Below, one piece after another: positions 11,606-21,921 of a DNA stretch of 64,000 bases (its first letter is position 1; each line of letters opens with the position of its first letter). The position numbers were made by a program, and so were the translations under genes. The notes under the pieces are model-generated. The model was not told the DNA's origin. It saw nothing but the letters and a program-made list of their open reading frames with translations, and ran no database searches. The stretch lies in contig NZ_JAHZTC010000008.1 of NCBI RefSeq assembly GCF_019599265.1, positions 124,001 through 188,000 of the forward strand. The letters run 5' to 3'. The DNA is from Pontibacter sp. HSC-14F20. GTDB lineage: Bacteria; Bacteroidota; Bacteroidia; Cytophagales; Hymenobacteraceae.

Positions 11606-11923
11606 ATGGCAGAAGGACAAAAAAATCAGAACCAAATTAGCATTGAGCTTTCTGAAGAGATAGCTGAGGGTGAATATGCCAATCTGGCGATGATCGCTCA
11701 TTCAAGTGGTGAATTTGTGATTGATTTTATAAGACTGATGCCAGGGTTGCCTAAAGCAAAAGTGAAATCCAGAATTGTTATTACGCCGGAGCATGCCAAG
11801 AGACTATTGGCAGCTCTGGCTGATAACATCCAGAAATTTGAGGATAGCTTTGGGGAAATTAAGCCGGTAAATGAGGCACCATCCTTCCCGATGAACTTCG
11901 GAGGAACAGTAGGAGAAGCCTAA
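11606..11923 (+). CDS. DUF3467 domain protein behind rpoC
   Basis: A 105-residue soluble protein that is almost entirely one DUF3467 domain (EGEYANLAMIAHSSGEFVIDFIRLMPG then KVKSRIVITPEHAKRLLAALADNIQKFE). Family knowledge: small conserved proteins of unknown function, often next to rpoC in Bacteroidota. It starts 6 bp after the rpoC stop and so is almost certainly translated from the rpoBC messenger. The next gene has its own promoter, so this gene closes the operon. A role near RNA polymerase is suggested only by position. Confidence 0.85.
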   Translation: MAEGQKNQNQISIELSEEIAEGEYANLAMIAHSSGEFVIDFIRLMPGLPKAKVKSRIVITPEHAKRLLAALADNIQKFEDSFGEIKPVNEAPSFPMNFGGTVGEA

Positions 11924-11949
11924 GGTGCTAATAATTAGTGAATTAAAAT

Positions 11950-11981
11950 TTTGAAATTGCAAGGCGAATTTCATACCTTTG
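11950..11981 (+). promoter_or_regulatory. Promoter of the str operon (rpsL)
   Basis: TTTG at 11950-11953, a 20-nt spacer and TACCTTTG at 11974-11981 match the Bacteroidota consensus exactly. Predicted start near 11988, about 40 nt before the rpsL ATG. Confidence 0.85.
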
Positions 11982-12029
11982 CAGACCAAATTTTAGAGTG
12001 AAAAATATCTTATAATTAACAAATTATAA

Positions 12030-12446
12030 ATGCCTACTATACAGCAATTAGTAAGAAAAGGTAGAGAGAAGTTGACTTATAATTCTAAGTCTCCTGCCTT
12101 AGATTCATGCCCACAACGTCGTGGTGTATGTACGAGAGTGTACACAACCACTCCTAAGAAGCCAAACTCAGCTATGCGTAAAGTAGCTAGGGTAAGACTT
12201 ACAAACGGTAAGGAAGTGAACGCTTATATCCCTGGTGAAGGTCACAACCTTCAGGAGCACTCTATTGTGCTGATCAGAGGTGGTAGAGTGAAAGACCTTC
12301 CAGGTGTTCGTTATCACATTGTACGTGGTGCATTGGATACTGCCGGTGTAAACGGCCGTCTGCAGTCGCGCTCTAAGTACGGTGCTAAGAGACCTAAGCC
12401 AGGACAGCCAGCAGCTGCCGCAGGTAAAGGTGGTAAGAAAAAATAA
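12030..12446 (+). CDS. rpsL: 30S ribosomal protein S12
   Basis: 138 residues, somewhat longer than the usual 124 because of an Ala/Gly/Lys-rich C-terminal tail. The [18 protein letters not shown] loop with its decoding-site lysines and the [18 protein letters not shown] loop are of the streptomycin-sensitive type. S12 monitors codon-anticodon pairing in the decoding centre. First gene of the str operon behind a clear promoter; rpsG starts 19 bp later. Confidence 0.97.
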   Translation: MPTIQQLVRKGREKLTYNSKSPALDSCPQRRGVCTRVYTTTPKKPNSAMRKVARVRLTNGKEVNAYIPGEGHNLQEHSIVLIRGGRVKDLPGVRYHIVRGALDTAGVNGRLQSRSKYGAKRPKPGQPAAAAGKGGKKK

Positions 12447-12465
12447 TTGATAGAGTTATAATATA

Positions 12466-12933
12466 ATGAGAAAAGCAAAGCCGAAAAGTAGAGTTCTCCT
12501 TCCAGATCCAAAGTTCAAAGAGACCCTGGTAACACGTTTCGTAAACTATCTGATGGAAGATGGTAAGAAAAGTATTGCTTATGGTATCTTCTATGATGCT
12601 GTAGAATTAGTAGAGCAAAGAACGAAAGAGAACGGCCTTGAAACTTGGAAAAAAGCATTGAACAATGTGATGCCAAGTGTAGAGGTTAAAAGCCGCCGCG
12701 TGGGTGGTGCTACTTTCCAAGTGCCGACTGAGGTTCGTCCGGACCGCAGAGTATCTCTTGGTATCAAGTGGATGATTTCTTACGCTCGCAGAAGAGGTGA
12801 GAAAACAATGAAAGACAAATTGGCTGGCGAAATTATCGCAGCTGCAAAAGGTGAAGGTGCTGCCGTGAAGAAGAAGGACGACACGCACAGAATGGCCGAG
12901 GCAAACAAAGCATTCTCACACTTTAGATTCTAA
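12466..12933 (+). CDS. rpsG: 30S ribosomal protein S7
   Basis: 155 residues, normal for S7. It opens [30 protein letters not shown] and contains the helical core with [22 protein letters not shown]7 nucleates assembly of the 30S head and lines the E site. In E. coli it represses the str operon; no comparable RNA target could be judged here. fusA follows after 3 bp. Confidence 0.97.
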   Translation: MRKAKPKSRVLLPDPKFKETLVTRFVNYLMEDGKKSIAYGIFYDAVELVEQRTKENGLETWKKALNNVMPSVEVKSRRVGGATFQVPTEVRPDRRVSLGIKWMISYARRRGEKTMKDKLAGEIIAAAKGEGAAVKKKDDTHRMAEANKAFSHFRF

Positions 12934-12936
12934 TTA

Positions 12937-15039
12937 ATGGCAAGAGACTTAAAATACACGCGTAATATTGGTATTGCCGCTCACATTGATGCTGGTAAAA
13001 CAACCACAACAGAGCGTATACTATACTACACAGGTAAATCTCACAAACTGGGAGAGACGCACGAAGGGTCAGCTACTACTGACTGGATGGAGCAGGAGCA
13101 GGAGCGTGGTATTACAATTACTTCAGCAGCTGTAACAGTAAACTGGCCATACAGAGGGAATGACTATCATATTAACATTATTGATACACCAGGTCACGTA
13201 GACTTTACTGTAGAAGTAAACCGTTCACTTCGTGTACTGGATGGTCTGGTATTCCTTTTTAGTGCAGTAGATGGCGTAGAGCCACAGTCTGAGACTAACT
13301 GGAGACTAGCTGACAACTATAAAGTTGCGCGTCTAGGGTTCGTAAATAAAATGGACCGTTCTGGTGCGGATTTCCTTGCTGTATGTAAGCAGGTGAAAGA
13401 AATGCTGGGTAGTAATGCCGTAGCACTTCAGTTGCCAATTGGTGCGGAAGATGATTTCAAAGGTGTAGTAGATCTGGTTAACTTCAGAGCCTTGGTTTGG
13501 AATACAGAAGATAAAGGCATGACCTTTACTGAAGTGCCGATTCCGGATGATATGATGGAAGAGGCCGAAGAGTATAGAGAGAAGCTTTTAGAAGCTGTAG
13601 CAGAATACGATGAGTCTTTGATGGAAAAATACTTCGAAGATCCAAACTCTATTACAGAAGCTGAGATTCTTAACGCACTACGTGCCGCTACTATTGACAT
13701 GGCAATCGTGCCAATGCTTTGTGGATCATCTTTTAAAAACAAAGGTGTACAAACAATGCTGGACTATGTGATGGCATTGCTTCCATCTCCAATGGACAAA
13801 GAAAGCATTGTAGGTACAAACCCTGATACAGGAGCTGAAGTTGCAAGAAAGCCATCTGCTACTGAGCCATTCGCTGGTCTGGCATTCAAAATCGCTACCG
13901 ACCCTTACGTAGGTCGTCTTTGCTTTGTGCGTGCCTATTCTGGCGTACTTGAGGCAGGATCTTATGTATACAACTCTCGTTCAAATAACAAAGAGCGTAT
14001 TTCTCGTATCTTCCAGATGCATGCGAACAAGCAGAACCAGATCGAAAGATTGGAAGCTGGTGATATTGCTGCAGTAGTTGGTTTCAAAGACATCAAGACA
14101 GGCGATACACTTTGCGAGCAAGGTTCTAAGATAGTTCTGGAATCCATGGACTTCCCAGAGCCAGTAATCGGTTACGCAATTGAGCCTAAAACACAGGCTG
14201 ACTCTGATAAGATGGGTATGGCCATTGCCAAACTTGTTGAAGAGGATCCTACGCTTCAGGTAAATACTGACGAGGAAACTGGTCAGACCATCCTTAGAGG
14301 TATGGGTGAACTCCACTTGGAGATCATCATCGACCGTATGAAGCGTGAGTTCAAAGTTGAGCTGAACCAAGGTGCTCCTCAGGTAGCCTATAAAGAAACG
14401 ATCACCAAATCTGTAGAGCACAGAGAGGTGTTCAAGAAGCAGTCTGGTGGTCGTGGTAAGTTTGCCGATATTGTGTTCACCATGGGGCCACGTGAAGATG
14501 GTAAGCAAGGCTTGGAATTCGAGAACGCAATTGTAGGTGGTGTTATTCCAAGAGAATTCATCCCAGCAATTCAGAAAGGTTTCGAAGAAGCCATGAAGAA
14601 TGGTATTCTGGCCGGCTTCCCGATCGACTCTATGAAAGTTCGTCTATTCCACGGTTCATTCCACGACGTTGACTCTGACTCACTCTCTTTTGAACTGGCA
14701 GCACGTCAGGGCTTTAAAGAGGCAGGTAAGCAGTGTGCTCCGAAACTACTGGAGCCTATTATGGCTGTAGACGTTGTGACTCCTGACGAATACACTGGTC
14801 CGGTAACGGGTGACTTGAACAGAAGAAGAGGCATCATGAAAGGTATGGATACAAAGGGAACCTCAACAGTAGTTAAAGCAGATGTTCCGCTTTCTGAACT
14901 GTTTGGTTACGTAACAGACCTTCGTACCATTACTTCAGGTAGAGCTACTGCTTCTCTTACTTTCGCTCACTATGAGCAAGTACCACAAAACCTGGCCGAT
15001 GGCATCATTGCTAAATTAAAAGGAACTGCAGCTAAATAG
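12937..15039 (+). CDS. fusA: Elongation factor G
   Basis: 700 residues. The GTPase domain shows the P-loop [13 protein letters not shown], switch [10 protein letters not shown] and NKMD, followed by domains II-V typical of EF-G ([11 protein letters not shown] and [20 protein letters not shown]). EF-G drives translocation and, with RRF, ribosome recycling. It overlaps nothing and is flanked by rpsG (3 bp) and rpsJ (12 bp), the standard str order in this phylum with S10 attached. Confidence 0.98.
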   Translation: MARDLKYTRNIGIAAHIDAGKTTTTERILYYTGKSHKLGETHEGSATTDWMEQEQERGITITSAAVTVNWPYRGNDYHINIIDTPGHVDFTVEVNRSLRVLDGLVFLFSAVDGVEPQSETNWRLADNYKVARLGFVNKMDRSGADFLAVCKQVKEMLGSNAVALQLPIGAEDDFKGVVDLVNFRALVWNTEDKGMTFTEVPIPDDMMEEAEEYREKLLEAVAEYDESLMEKYFEDPNSITEAEILNALRAATIDMAIVPMLCGSSFKNKGVQTMLDYVMALLPSPMDKESIVGTNPDTGAEVARKPSATEPFAGLAFKIATDPYVGRLCFVRAYSGVLEAGSYVYNSRSNNKERISRIFQMHANKQNQIERLEAGDIAAVVGFKDIKTGDTLCEQGSKIVLESMDFPEPVIGYAIEPKTQADSDKMGMAIAKLVEEDPTLQVNTDEETGQTILRGMGELHLEIIIDRMKREFKVELNQGAPQVAYKETITKSVEHREVFKKQSGGRGKFADIVFTMGPREDGKQGLEFENAIVGGVIPREFIPAIQKGFEEAMKNGILAGFPIDSMKVRLFHGSFHDVDSDSLSFELAARQGFKEAGKQCAPKLLEPIMAVDVVTPDEYTGPVTGDLNRRRGIMKGMDTKGTSTVVKADVPLSELFGYVTDLRTITSGRATASLTFAHYEQVPQNLADGIIAKLKGTAAK

Positions 15040-15051
15040 TCGTAAAAGATA

Positions 15052-15357
15052 ATGAATCAGAAAATCAGAATTAAACTTAAGTCTTACGACCACAACCTGG
15101 TAGACAAATCTTCAGAGAAGATTGTTAAAGCTGTAAAGGCTACTGGCGCAATCGTAAGCGGTCCTATTCCTCTTCCAACAGAGAAGGATAAATTCACTGT
15201 ACTACGTTCACCACACGTTAACAAGAAGTCAAGAGAGCAGTTCCAGCTTTGCACCTATAAGCGACTGGTTGATATCTACTCTACTAGTTCTAAAACAGTT
15301 GACGCCCTAATGAAGCTTGAGCTTCCAAGTGGTGTAGATGTAGAGATCAAAGTTTGA
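15052..15357 (+). CDS. rpsJ: 30S ribosomal protein S10 / NusE
   Basis: 101 residues, full length; the [23 protein letters not shown] segment is diagnostic. S10 is part of the 30S head and, as NusE, binds NusG and NusB during coupling and antitermination. Here it is the last gene of the str operon: a strong terminator and a new promoter separate it from rplC, whereas in many bacteria S10 leads the S10 operon. Confidence 0.97.
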   Translation: MNQKIRIKLKSYDHNLVDKSSEKIVKAVKATGAIVSGPIPLPTEKDKFTVLRSPHVNKKSREQFQLCTYKRLVDIYSTSSKTVDALMKLELPSGVDVEIKV

Positions 15358-15373
15358 TAAGATCACACTTGAT

Positions 15374-15406
15374 AAAAAAGAGAACCCTAAGGGTTCTCTT
15401 TTTTTT
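15374..15406 (+). terminator. Intrinsic terminator of the str operon
   Basis: GAGAACCC (15380-15387), loop TAA, GGGTTCTC (15391-15398), with the preceding A6 able to pair with the following T8. A textbook hairpin 16 bp after rpsJ. Confidence 0.92.
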
Positions 15407-15436
15407 ATGCGCTGATTAATAATATTTTAGACAAAT

Positions 15437-15469
15437 GTTGTTAATACATATTAAAATTCATTAACTTTG
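15437..15469 (+). promoter_or_regulatory. Promoter of the S10/spc cluster (rplC)
   Basis: GTTG at 15437-15440, 21-nt spacer, TAACTTTG at 15462-15469. Predicted start near 15476, leaving a leader of about 55 nt before rplC. Confidence 0.75.
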
Positions 15470-15531
15470 CACTCCCTTAGCAAAAGCTGAAGGGTAAAAT
15501 CATTATATCCATCTTTTAAAAAACAAGTTGA

Positions 15532-16149
15532 ATGCCTGGAATTATCGGTAAAAAAATCGGAATGACAAGCCTCTTCACAGCAGATGGTAAATACACACCA
15601 GTTACGCTTATTCAAGCAGGACCATGTGTAGTTACTCAGGTGAAGACGGTTGAGACTGATGGCTACGCAGCTGTACAGCTTGGCTACGGCGATAAAAAGC
15701 TTAAGAGAGTAACGAAAGCAGAAGCTGGTCATTACAAAAAAGCTAATACGTCAGCTAAGAAAAAAGTTGCTGAATTCGATACAGAAGGAGTGTCACTGAA
15801 TCTTGGAGATACAGTAGATGTGAATCTGTTCGAAGAAGGAGAGTTTATTGACGTGGTTGGCACATCAAAAGGTAAAGGTTTTCAAGGTGTTGTTAAGCGC
15901 CATAACTTTGCCGGTGTTGGTGGTCAGACGCACGGTCAGCACAACAGAGCAAGACACCCTGGTTCAATAGGTGCATGCTCTTGGCCATCAAGAGTATTTA
16001 AAGGCATGCGCATGGCCGGCCGTATGGGCGGTAACCGTGTAAAGATTCAAAACTTGACGGTTGTGCGTGTTATCGCAGATAAAAATCTGTTAGTAGTTAG
16101 TGGCTCTGTTCCAGGTGCCAAAAATTCTTACGTGTTAATTGAGAAATAA
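15532..16149 (+). CDS. rplC: 50S ribosomal protein L3
   Basis: 205 residues starting [15 protein letters not shown], typical of L3. The long loop reaching towards the peptidyl-transferase centre ([25 protein letters not shown] region) is present. L3 initiates large-subunit assembly. First gene of the rplC-to-rplQ series behind its own promoter. rplD begins 1 bp after the stop, so translation is probably coupled. Confidence 0.97.
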   Translation: MPGIIGKKIGMTSLFTADGKYTPVTLIQAGPCVVTQVKTVETDGYAAVQLGYGDKKLKRVTKAEAGHYKKANTSAKKKVAEFDTEGVSLNLGDTVDVNLFEEGEFIDVVGTSKGKGFQGVVKRHNFAGVGGQTHGQHNRARHPGSIGACSWPSRVFKGMRMAGRMGGNRVKIQNLTVVRVIADKNLLVVSGSVPGAKNSYVLIEK

Positions 16150-16150
16150 A

Positions 16151-16777
16151 ATGGAGCTTTCTGTATTGAATATTAAAGGTGAGGATACAGGTAGAAAGGT
16201 AACACTTTCTGATGCTGTGTTTGGTGCTACACCAAACGAGCATGCAATGTATCTTGACGTAAAGCAGTACCTGGCTAATCAGAGACAGGGAACGCACAAG
16301 TCTAAAGAAAGAAACGAAGTTGCTGGATCTACAAAGAAGATCAAAAAGCAAAAAGGTACTGGTGGTGCTCGTGCAGGCAGCTTGAAAGCTCCTCTTTTTG
16401 TAGGTGGCGGTAGAGTTTTTGGTCCTAAACCAAGGAACTACAGCTTTAAACTGAACAAAAAACTGAAAGAAGTTGCACGTGTTTCAGCCCTTTCATTGCT
16501 GGCTAAAGACAACAAAGTTTCTCTTTTAGAATCTTTCACATTTGAAGCTCCAAAAACGAAAGAATTCAAAAGCATACTAAGCAACCTAAAGGTGGAAGGC
16601 AAGACATTGCTAGTGTTACCTGCAGTTGATAAGAATGTTGTTCTTTCTGGCCGTAACCTGAATAAGGTGAAGATTTCTACAGCTGGCGATTTGAATACAT
16701 ATGATCTGTTGAATACAGACCGTGTATTGCTGGTTGAAGATTCAGTTAACATTATTGAAAACCTCCTAAGCGCATAA
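16151..16777 (+). CDS. rplD: 50S ribosomal protein L4
   Basis: 208 residues. The extended loop [22 protein letters not shown] lines the exit tunnel, where macrolide resistance changes occur in other bacteria; it looks ordinary here. Start [12 protein letters not shown] at ATG 16151 is preferred to a TTG at 16139 inside rplC. L4 represses the S10 operon in E. coli; because S10 lies in another transcription unit here, that circuit may be arranged differently (inference). Confidence 0.96.
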   Translation: MELSVLNIKGEDTGRKVTLSDAVFGATPNEHAMYLDVKQYLANQRQGTHKSKERNEVAGSTKKIKKQKGTGGARAGSLKAPLFVGGGRVFGPKPRNYSFKLNKKLKEVARVSALSLLAKDNKVSLLESFTFEAPKTKEFKSILSNLKVEGKTLLVLPAVDKNVVLSGRNLNKVKISTAGDLNTYDLLNTDRVLLVEDSVNIIENLLSA

Positions 16778-16781
16778 TATT

Positions 16782-17066
16782 ATGATACTGAAGAAACCAC
16801 TTCTGACGGAAAAATTCGCTGCCATGAATGAGGTTGGAAAGTATGCTTTCGAGGTGAACATCAAAGCCAACAAAGTAGAAATCAAGAAGGCAGTTGAAAA
16901 ACTTTATGGAGTTACTGTTGAGAAAGTAGCTACCATGAAAACGCAAGGCAAAGTTAAAAGCAAATACACCAAGTCTGGTGCTGTAACTGGCCGCACGTCT
17001 TCCAAGAAAAAAGCAATCGTTACCTTGAAAGAGGGCGAAGTAATAGACTTTTACAGCAGCATTTAA
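16782..17066 (+). CDS. rplW: 50S ribosomal protein L23
   Basis: 94 residues; ILKKPLLTEKFAAMNEVGKYAFEVN at the start and the VEKLYGVTVEKVATM segment are diagnostic of L23. It sits at the tunnel exit and is the main docking site for trigger factor and SRP. Located 4 bp after rplD and 10 bp before rplB, the conserved L3-L4-L23-L2 order. Confidence 0.96.
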   Translation: MILKKPLLTEKFAAMNEVGKYAFEVNIKANKVEIKKAVEKLYGVTVEKVATMKTQGKVKSKYTKSGAVTGRTSSKKKAIVTLKEGEVIDFYSSI

Positions 17067-17076
17067 TTAATTAACA

Positions 17077-17901
17077 ATGGCTTTAAAGAAGTTAAGACCA
17101 ACAACACCAGGTCAAAGATTCCGCGTAGCGCCGGCGTTCGATGAGATCACGACAGCTACTCCAGAGAAATCTTTGTTGGCACCGAGTAAAAAATCTGGTG
17201 GACGCAATAACTCAGGTAAAATGACTTTGCGCTATTTGGGCGGTGGTCATAAGCAGAAGTACAGAATAATAGACTTCAAGCGCAGCAAGCACGGCGTGCC
17301 GGCAACTGTGAAGACTATTGAGTATGATCCGAACAGAACTGCTCGAATTGCTCTGCTGTACTACGCGGATGGTGAGAAGAGTTACATCACCGCACCGGCA
17401 GGTATAGAGGTAGGCACGGTAATCGTGTCCGGCCCTGGTGTTGCACCAGAGGTAGGTAACTGCCTTCCATTATCTGATATTCCTCTAGGTACTATTGTAC
17501 ACAACATCGAACTACAGCCAGGCAACGGCGCAACCCTTGCAAGAAGCGCTGGCTCTTACGCGCAGTTGGTAGCAAGAGAAGGCCGTTATGCCACTATCAA
17601 ACTTCCATCTGGTGAGCTTCGCATGGTACTGGTTAAGTGTTATGCTACTGTAGGTACAGTTTCTAACTCAGACCACATGAACGTAAAGCTTGGTAAGGCT
17701 GGCCGTAACAGATGGTTAGGCAGACGTCCAAGAGTACGTGGTGTTGCGATGAACCCAGTCGATCACCCAATGGGTGGTGGTGAAGGTAAGTCTTCAGGTG
17801 GTCACCCACGTTCACGCAAGGGCTTACTGTCGAAAGGTCTGAAGACCCGCAGCAAGAAGAAGCATTCTGAGAAACTTATAGTTAATAGAGGAAAGAAATA
17901 A
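17077..17901 (+). CDS. rplB: 50S ribosomal protein L2
   Basis: 274 residues. SH3 and OB-like domains are followed by the C-terminal [23 protein letters not shown] segment near the peptidyl-transferase centre. The first His of that segment is kept; the second, usual in proteobacteria, is Met here, a variant I believe common in Bacteroidota. L2 links the subunits and is needed for subunit association. rpsS follows after 3 bp. Confidence 0.97.
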   Translation: MALKKLRPTTPGQRFRVAPAFDEITTATPEKSLLAPSKKSGGRNNSGKMTLRYLGGGHKQKYRIIDFKRSKHGVPATVKTIEYDPNRTARIALLYYADGEKSYITAPAGIEVGTVIVSGPGVAPEVGNCLPLSDIPLGTIVHNIELQPGNGATLARSAGSYAQLVAREGRYATIKLPSGELRMVLVKCYATVGTVSNSDHMNVKLGKAGRNRWLGRRPRVRGVAMNPVDHPMGGGEGKSSGGHPRSRKGLLSKGLKTRSKKKHSEKLIVNRGKK

Positions 17902-17904
17902 TAA

Positions 17905-18183
17905 ATGGCTAGATCATTAAAAAAAGGGCCTTATATTGACTATAGGCTCGAGAAGAAAGTAGACGTGATGAACGAGTCTGGTAAGAAGACTGTTATCAAG
18001 ACTTGGTCACGCAGATCCATGATTTCTCCGGATTTCGTTGGACATACATTTGCAGTTCATAACGGTAACAAATTCATACCAGTGTATGTGACTGAGAACA
18101 TGGTAGGACATAAACTCGGCGAGTTTGCTCCAACCAGAAACTTTAGAGGTCACGTAGCTAAAAAAGATAAAGGCAAGCGATAA
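17905..18183 (+). CDS. rpsS: 30S ribosomal protein S19
   Basis: 92 residues starting [19 protein letters not shown], with the conserved [39 protein letters not shown] core (quoted in parts: [13 protein letters not shown] and [11 protein letters not shown]). S19 sits in the 30S head and pairs with S13. Its stop codon overlaps the rplV start by one base, which implies translational coupling. Confidence 0.97.
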   Translation: MARSLKKGPYIDYRLEKKVDVMNESGKKTVIKTWSRRSMISPDFVGHTFAVHNGNKFIPVYVTENMVGHKLGEFAPTRNFRGHVAKKDKGKR

Positions 18184-18578
18184 TGGAAGCAGTAGCAAGA
18201 CTTAAGAACGTGCCTACTTCTCCTCGCAAAATGCGATTAGTAGCAGGTTTGGTACGCGGTAAAAGCGTAAATAAAGCCCTAGGCTTATTGAAATTCGAAG
18301 CAAACTCAGGTGCTGCCAGAATTGAGAAACTTCTTTTATCTGCCTTATCAAACTGGCAACAGAAGAATGAAGATTCACGCATCGAAGATGCTAATCTTTT
18401 CATCAAAGAAATCTTTGTAGATGAAGGCAAAATGCTGAAGCGTCTTCGCCCGGCTCCACAAGGTCGTGGTTACCGCATCAGAAAGAGATCAAATCACGTC
18501 ACACTTGTGATTGATAGCATGACTGAAGAGCAACTCGAGCAACAGCAAACTAAGAAATCTAAAAAAGCCAATAAGTAA
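18183..18578 (+). CDS. rplV: 50S ribosomal protein L22
   Basis: 131 residues. The globular domain ([19 protein letters not shown]) and the beta-hairpin ending in [20 protein letters not shown] that reaches into the exit tunnel are complete. A Glu/Gln/Lys-rich C-terminal tail extends it slightly. The start overlaps rpsS by one base; rpsC follows after 4 bp. Confidence 0.97.
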   Translation: MEAVARLKNVPTSPRKMRLVAGLVRGKSVNKALGLLKFEANSGAARIEKLLLSALSNWQQKNEDSRIEDANLFIKEIFVDEGKMLKRLRPAPQGRGYRIRKRSNHVTLVIDSMTEEQLEQQQTKKSKKANK

Positions 18579-18582
18579 GAAT

Positions 18583-19356
18583 ATGGGACAGAAAGTAAAT
18601 CCGATCGGTTTTCGCCTAGGAGTTATCAAAGGTTGGGATTCTAACTGGTATGGTGGCAAAGATTTCGCTGAGAAGCTAGTTGAAGACGAGAAAATCAGAA
18701 AATATATTTTAGCGCGTATCCCTAAAGGTGGTATTTCTAAAATCATTATTGAGAGAACGCTTAAGCGCATTACCATCACTGTTAACACTGCCCGTCCGGG
18801 TGTTGTTATTGGTAAAGGCGGTCAGGAAGTAGATAAGATCAAGGAAGAGCTTAAGAAGCTTACTAACAAAGATGTTCAAATCAATATCTTTGAGATTAAG
18901 CGTCCGGAGCTTGATGCGAAATTGGTAGGCGAGTCAATCGCTCAGCAGTTGCAGGCTCGTATCTCTTTCCGTCGCGCTATGAAGCAGGCTATTGCTTCTG
19001 CGCTGCGTGTTGGTGCTGAAGGTATAAAGGTGCAGGTTTCAGGTCGTCTAGGCGGTGCTGAAATGGCCCGTACTGAGCACTACAAGGAGGGAAGAACTCC
19101 TCTGCACACACTTCGTGCTGATATCGACTATGCATTGTCTGAAGCTCAGACAGTATATGGTAAGCTTGGTATCAAAGTATGGATCTTTAAAGGCGAAGTT
19201 TACGGTAAGAAAGATCTTACTCCAAACGCTGGCTTAGATACCAAAGGTGGACCAGGTGCACCGGGTGGAAGTGGAGACAGAAGAAGCCGTGGTGGCGAGC
19301 GTGGCGACCGTAAGAAAACGGACGGAGCAGCTAAGCCGCGTAAGCGTCGTCAATAA
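18583..19356 (+). CDS. rpsC: 30S ribosomal protein S3
   Basis: 257 residues. The start [20 protein letters not shown] and the KH domain with the [14 protein letters not shown] loop are typical; the C-terminal domain ([28 protein letters not shown]) contacts mRNA at the entry channel. A Gly/Arg/Lys-rich tail after about residue 215 makes it longer than the 233-residue E. coli protein and is probably disordered. Confidence 0.97.
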   Translation: MGQKVNPIGFRLGVIKGWDSNWYGGKDFAEKLVEDEKIRKYILARIPKGGISKIIIERTLKRITITVNTARPGVVIGKGGQEVDKIKEELKKLTNKDVQINIFEIKRPELDAKLVGESIAQQLQARISFRRAMKQAIASALRVGAEGIKVQVSGRLGGAEMARTEHYKEGRTPLHTLRADIDYALSEAQTVYGKLGIKVWIFKGEVYGKKDLTPNAGLDTKGGPGAPGGSGDRRSRGGERGDRKKTDGAAKPRKRRQ

Positions 19357-19386
19357 TTGATTGATAACATTATTAAGTTTTAGAAA

Positions 19387-19809
19387 ATGTTACAGCCTAA
19401 AAGGACTAAATATAGAAAAATGCAAAAAGGCCGCGTGAAAGGTCTGGCTCATAGAGGCAGTACTATTTCATTTGGTTCTTTTGCCATCAAATCTCTTGAA
19501 GCATCGTGGATTACCAGCCGTCAGATTGAAGCCGCTCGTATTGCCATGACAAGAGCAATGAAACGTGAGGGTCAGGTATGGATCCGTATTTTCCCTGACA
19601 AACCTATAACGAAGAAGCCGGCTGAGGTTCGTATGGGTAAGGGTAAAGGTTCACCTGAGTATTGGGTAGCCGTTGTTAAGCCAGGTACCATCATGTTCGA
19701 ATCCGACGGTGTACCTCTGGAAGTAGCACAGGAGTCATTGAGACTTGCTGCACAGAAGCTGCCAGTTAAAACAAAGTTTGTAGTACGTAGAGATTACGTT
19801 GAGAAATAG
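19387..19809 (+). CDS. rplP: 50S ribosomal protein L16
   Basis: 140 residues starting [16 protein letters not shown], with [25 protein letters not shown] and [17 protein letters not shown] typical of L16. It helps position A-site tRNA near the peptidyl-transferase centre and is required late in 50S assembly. Lies 30 bp after rpsC; rpmC follows after 3 bp. Confidence 0.97.
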   Translation: MLQPKRTKYRKMQKGRVKGLAHRGSTISFGSFAIKSLEASWITSRQIEAARIAMTRAMKREGQVWIRIFPDKPITKKPAEVRMGKGKGSPEYWVAVVKPGTIMFESDGVPLEVAQESLRLAAQKLPVKTKFVVRRDYVEK

Positions 19810-19812
19810 TAT

Positions 19813-20013
19813 ATGAAAAATTCAGAGATTAAAGCTTTGTCTTTAGAAGAGCTGAAAGAGAAGCTTAATACGGAGCACACAACCATGCAGAACCTACGTT
19901 TCGCACATGCTATCTCTCCGTTAGAAAATCCGATGAAAATCCGTGAGACGAAGAAATCTATCGCTCGTCTGAATACTGAGATTCGTCGCCGTGAAATTGA
20001 AGCTAACTCTTAA
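19813..20013 (+). CDS. rpmC: 50S ribosomal protein L29
   Basis: 66 residues forming a helical hairpin (ALSLEELKEKLNTEHTTMQNLRFA, then NPMKIRETKKSIARLNTEIRRRE, given in shortened form by their ends). L29 lies beside L23 at the tunnel exit. Position between rplP and rpsQ is the conserved S10-cluster order. Too small for further inference. Confidence 0.95.
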   Translation: MKNSEIKALSLEELKEKLNTEHTTMQNLRFAHAISPLENPMKIRETKKSIARLNTEIRRREIEANS

Positions 20014-20028
20014 TACTTAATAGAAATC

Positions 20029-20286
20029 ATGGAAGAGAGAAATCTTAGAAAAGAAAGAAGTGGTAAGGTTGTTAGCAACAAGATGGACAAGTCTATCACT
20101 GTGTTAGTGGAAAGCAGAATGAAACACCCGATCTACGGTAAATTCGTTAGCAAGTCCACCAAATTCATGGCTCATGACGAGAAAAACGAATGCAACATCG
20201 GTGATACCGTTCGCATTCAGGAGACGCGTCCTCTAAGCAAAACCAAGAACTGGCGTTTAGTAGAAATTATAGAAAGGGCGAAATAA
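20029..20286 (+). CDS. rpsQ: 30S ribosomal protein S17
   Basis: 85 residues with an OB fold: [19 protein letters not shown], then the [19 protein letters not shown] strand and [20 protein letters not shown]17 is a primary binder of 16S rRNA helices in the 30S body. rplN starts 1 bp after the stop. Confidence 0.96.
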   Translation: MEERNLRKERSGKVVSNKMDKSITVLVESRMKHPIYGKFVSKSTKFMAHDEKNECNIGDTVRIQETRPLSKTKNWRLVEIIERAK

Positions 20287-20287
20287 A

Positions 20288-20656
20288 ATGATACAGCAGG
20301 AATCAAGATTGAACGTAGCCGACAACAGTGGAGCTAAAGAAGTTCTTTGCATCCGTGTTTTAGGTGGTACAGGTAAGAAATACGCTTCTATCGGAGATAG
20401 AATCGTTGTAACTGTAAAGTCAGCCCTTTCTTCTGGTAACGTTAAAAAGGGAACTGTTTCGAAGGCAGTTATTGTAAGAACTAAGAAAGAAATCAGAAGA
20501 AAAGACGGTTCTTATATCCGTTTTGACGACAATGCCGCTGTACTTCTGAACGCTAACAACGAGCCGCGTGGTACACGTATCTTCGGACCAGTAGCGCGTG
20601 AGCTTCGTGAAAAGCAATTCATGAAAATTGTTTCGTTGGCACCTGAAGTTCTTTAA
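20288..20656 (+). CDS. rplN: 50S ribosomal protein L14
   Basis: 122 residues, the invariant L14 length. [19 protein letters not shown] at the start and [24 protein letters not shown] at the end are diagnostic (ends quoted as [10 protein letters not shown] and SLAPEVL). L14 forms part of the bridge to the 30S subunit and is the docking site of RsfS and translational GTPases. Tightly linked to rpsQ; rplX follows after 20 bp. Confidence 0.97.
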   Translation: MIQQESRLNVADNSGAKEVLCIRVLGGTGKKYASIGDRIVVTVKSALSSGNVKKGTVSKAVIVRTKKEIRRKDGSYIRFDDNAAVLLNANNEPRGTRIFGPVARELREKQFMKIVSLAPEVL

Positions 20657-20676
20657 TCATTAATTCAGACATCAAG

Positions 20677-21000
20677 ATGAATAAGAAAAAACTTCATGTA
20701 AAAACTGGCGATACAGTAAAAGTAATTGCCGGTGACGACCGCGGAAAGACAGGCCGCATTACAGCTGTTAATATAGAGAAGCAAAGAGTAACTGTAGAGG
20801 GTATCAACATGGTGACAAAGCATGCTAAGCCTAGCGCCAAAAATCCTCAGGGCGGAATCTCTAAAATGGAAGCTCCTATTCACGCCAGCAATGTAGCTTT
20901 GGTAGACTCTAAATCAGGAGAAACTACTAAGGCAGGCAGAAGAAAAAACAGCGAAGGTAAAACAGAGCGTTATTCTAAAAAATCAGGAGAAGTAATCTAA
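20677..21000 (+). CDS. rplX: 50S ribosomal protein L24
   Basis: 107 residues. The N-terminal KOW motif ([21 protein letters not shown]) and the [12 protein letters not shown] segment identify L24, one of the two assembly-initiating proteins of the 50S subunit. The basic C-terminal tail is typical. rplE begins 1 bp after the stop. Confidence 0.97.
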   Translation: MNKKKLHVKTGDTVKVIAGDDRGKTGRITAVNIEKQRVTVEGINMVTKHAKPSAKNPQGGISKMEAPIHASNVALVDSKSGETTKAGRRKNSEGKTERYSKKSGEVI

Positions 21001-21001
21001 T

Positions 21002-21556
21002 ATGGCAACTGCAAGATTTAAAGAAAAATATCAGAAGGAGGTTATACCTGCTCTGAAAGAGAAGTTCCAGTATAAGAACGTGATGCAGGTGCCTAAGATC
21101 ACTAAGATCTCTATTAACAAAGGTATCGGCGCTGCTGTAGCTGACAAAAAACTGGTTGATATCGGGGTAGAAGAGCTTACAACTATTTCTGGACAGAAGG
21201 CTGTTGCTACAATTGCTAAGAAGTCAGTTTCAAACTTCAAGCTTCGTGAAGGAATGCCGATTGGTGCCCGCGTGACCCTTAGAGGTCAGCGTATGTACGA
21301 ATTCATGGATCGCCTTTTGACAATCGCTCTCCCTCGTGTCCGTGACTTCAGAGGGGTTAACGATAAAGGTTTTGATGGTCGTGGTAACTATACACTAGGT
21401 GTTAAGGAGCAGATCATTTTCCCTGAAATCAGTATTGATAAAATCAAAGCCATTAGTGGTATGGATATTACCTTCGTAACTACTGCTCAGACAGATGAGG
21501 AGAGCTACGAGTTGCTTAAAGCGTTTGGTATGCCTTTCACTAATATTAAGAAATAA
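21002..21556 (+). CDS. rplE: 50S ribosomal protein L5
   Basis: 184 residues. [18 protein letters not shown] at the start, the [21 protein letters not shown] core and the C-terminal [25 protein letters not shown] are typical. L5 binds 5S rRNA and contacts the P-site tRNA. rpsN follows after 5 bp. Confidence 0.97.
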   Translation: MATARFKEKYQKEVIPALKEKFQYKNVMQVPKITKISINKGIGAAVADKKLVDIGVEELTTISGQKAVATIAKKSVSNFKLREGMPIGARVTLRGQRMYEFMDRLLTIALPRVRDFRGVNDKGFDGRGNYTLGVKEQIIFPEISIDKIKAISGMDITFVTTAQTDEESYELLKAFGMPFTNIKK

Positions 21557-21561
21557 GAAAA

Positions 21562-21831
21562 ATGGCTAAAGAAGCAGTAAAAGCGAGAGAGCTTAAAAGA
21601 CAGAAATTAGTTGCTAAGTACGCTGCGAAGCGTGCAGAACTCAAAGCTAAAGGAGATTACGAAGGACTCGACAAGCTTCCTAAGAACTCTTCTCCTGTAA
21701 GACTACACAATCGTTGCAAGTTAACCGGAAGGCCACGTGGCTACATGAGAAAGTTCGGTATTTCTCGTGTTACTTTCAGAGAGCTTGCTTCTGCTGGTAA
21801 AATCCCTGGAGTAACAAAGTCCAGCTGGTAA
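21562..21831 (+). CDS. rpsN: 30S ribosomal protein S14 (zinc-free long form)
   Basis: 89 residues, the long form. The C-terminal [19 protein letters not shown] region is conserved, but the two CxxC pairs of the zinc-binding short form are absent; only one Cys is present. It therefore folds without zinc, like E. coli S14. It sits in the 30S head near S3 and S10. A possible internal promoter follows in the 90-bp gap before rpsH. Confidence 0.96.
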   Translation: MAKEAVKARELKRQKLVAKYAAKRAELKAKGDYEGLDKLPKNSSPVRLHNRCKLTGRPRGYMRKFGISRVTFRELASAGKIPGVTKSSW

Positions 21832-21870
21832 TTTTTTCTTAAGAAACTAAGAAAGAAGAAAAGATATTCC

Positions 21871-21878
21871 TATCTTTG
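21871..21878 (+). promoter_or_regulatory. Candidate -7 element upstream of rpsH
   Basis: TATCTTTG matches TAnnTTTG, and the bases after it (CCGCTCGCTTAG) resemble those after the rplC promoter (CACTCCCTTAG). No TTTG stands at the right distance upstream, so this is a moderate call for an internal promoter. Confidence 0.5.
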
Positions 21879-21921
21879 CCGCTCGCTTAGAAAAAAGCAA
21901 TCAAGATTTAAGTGATTCATA

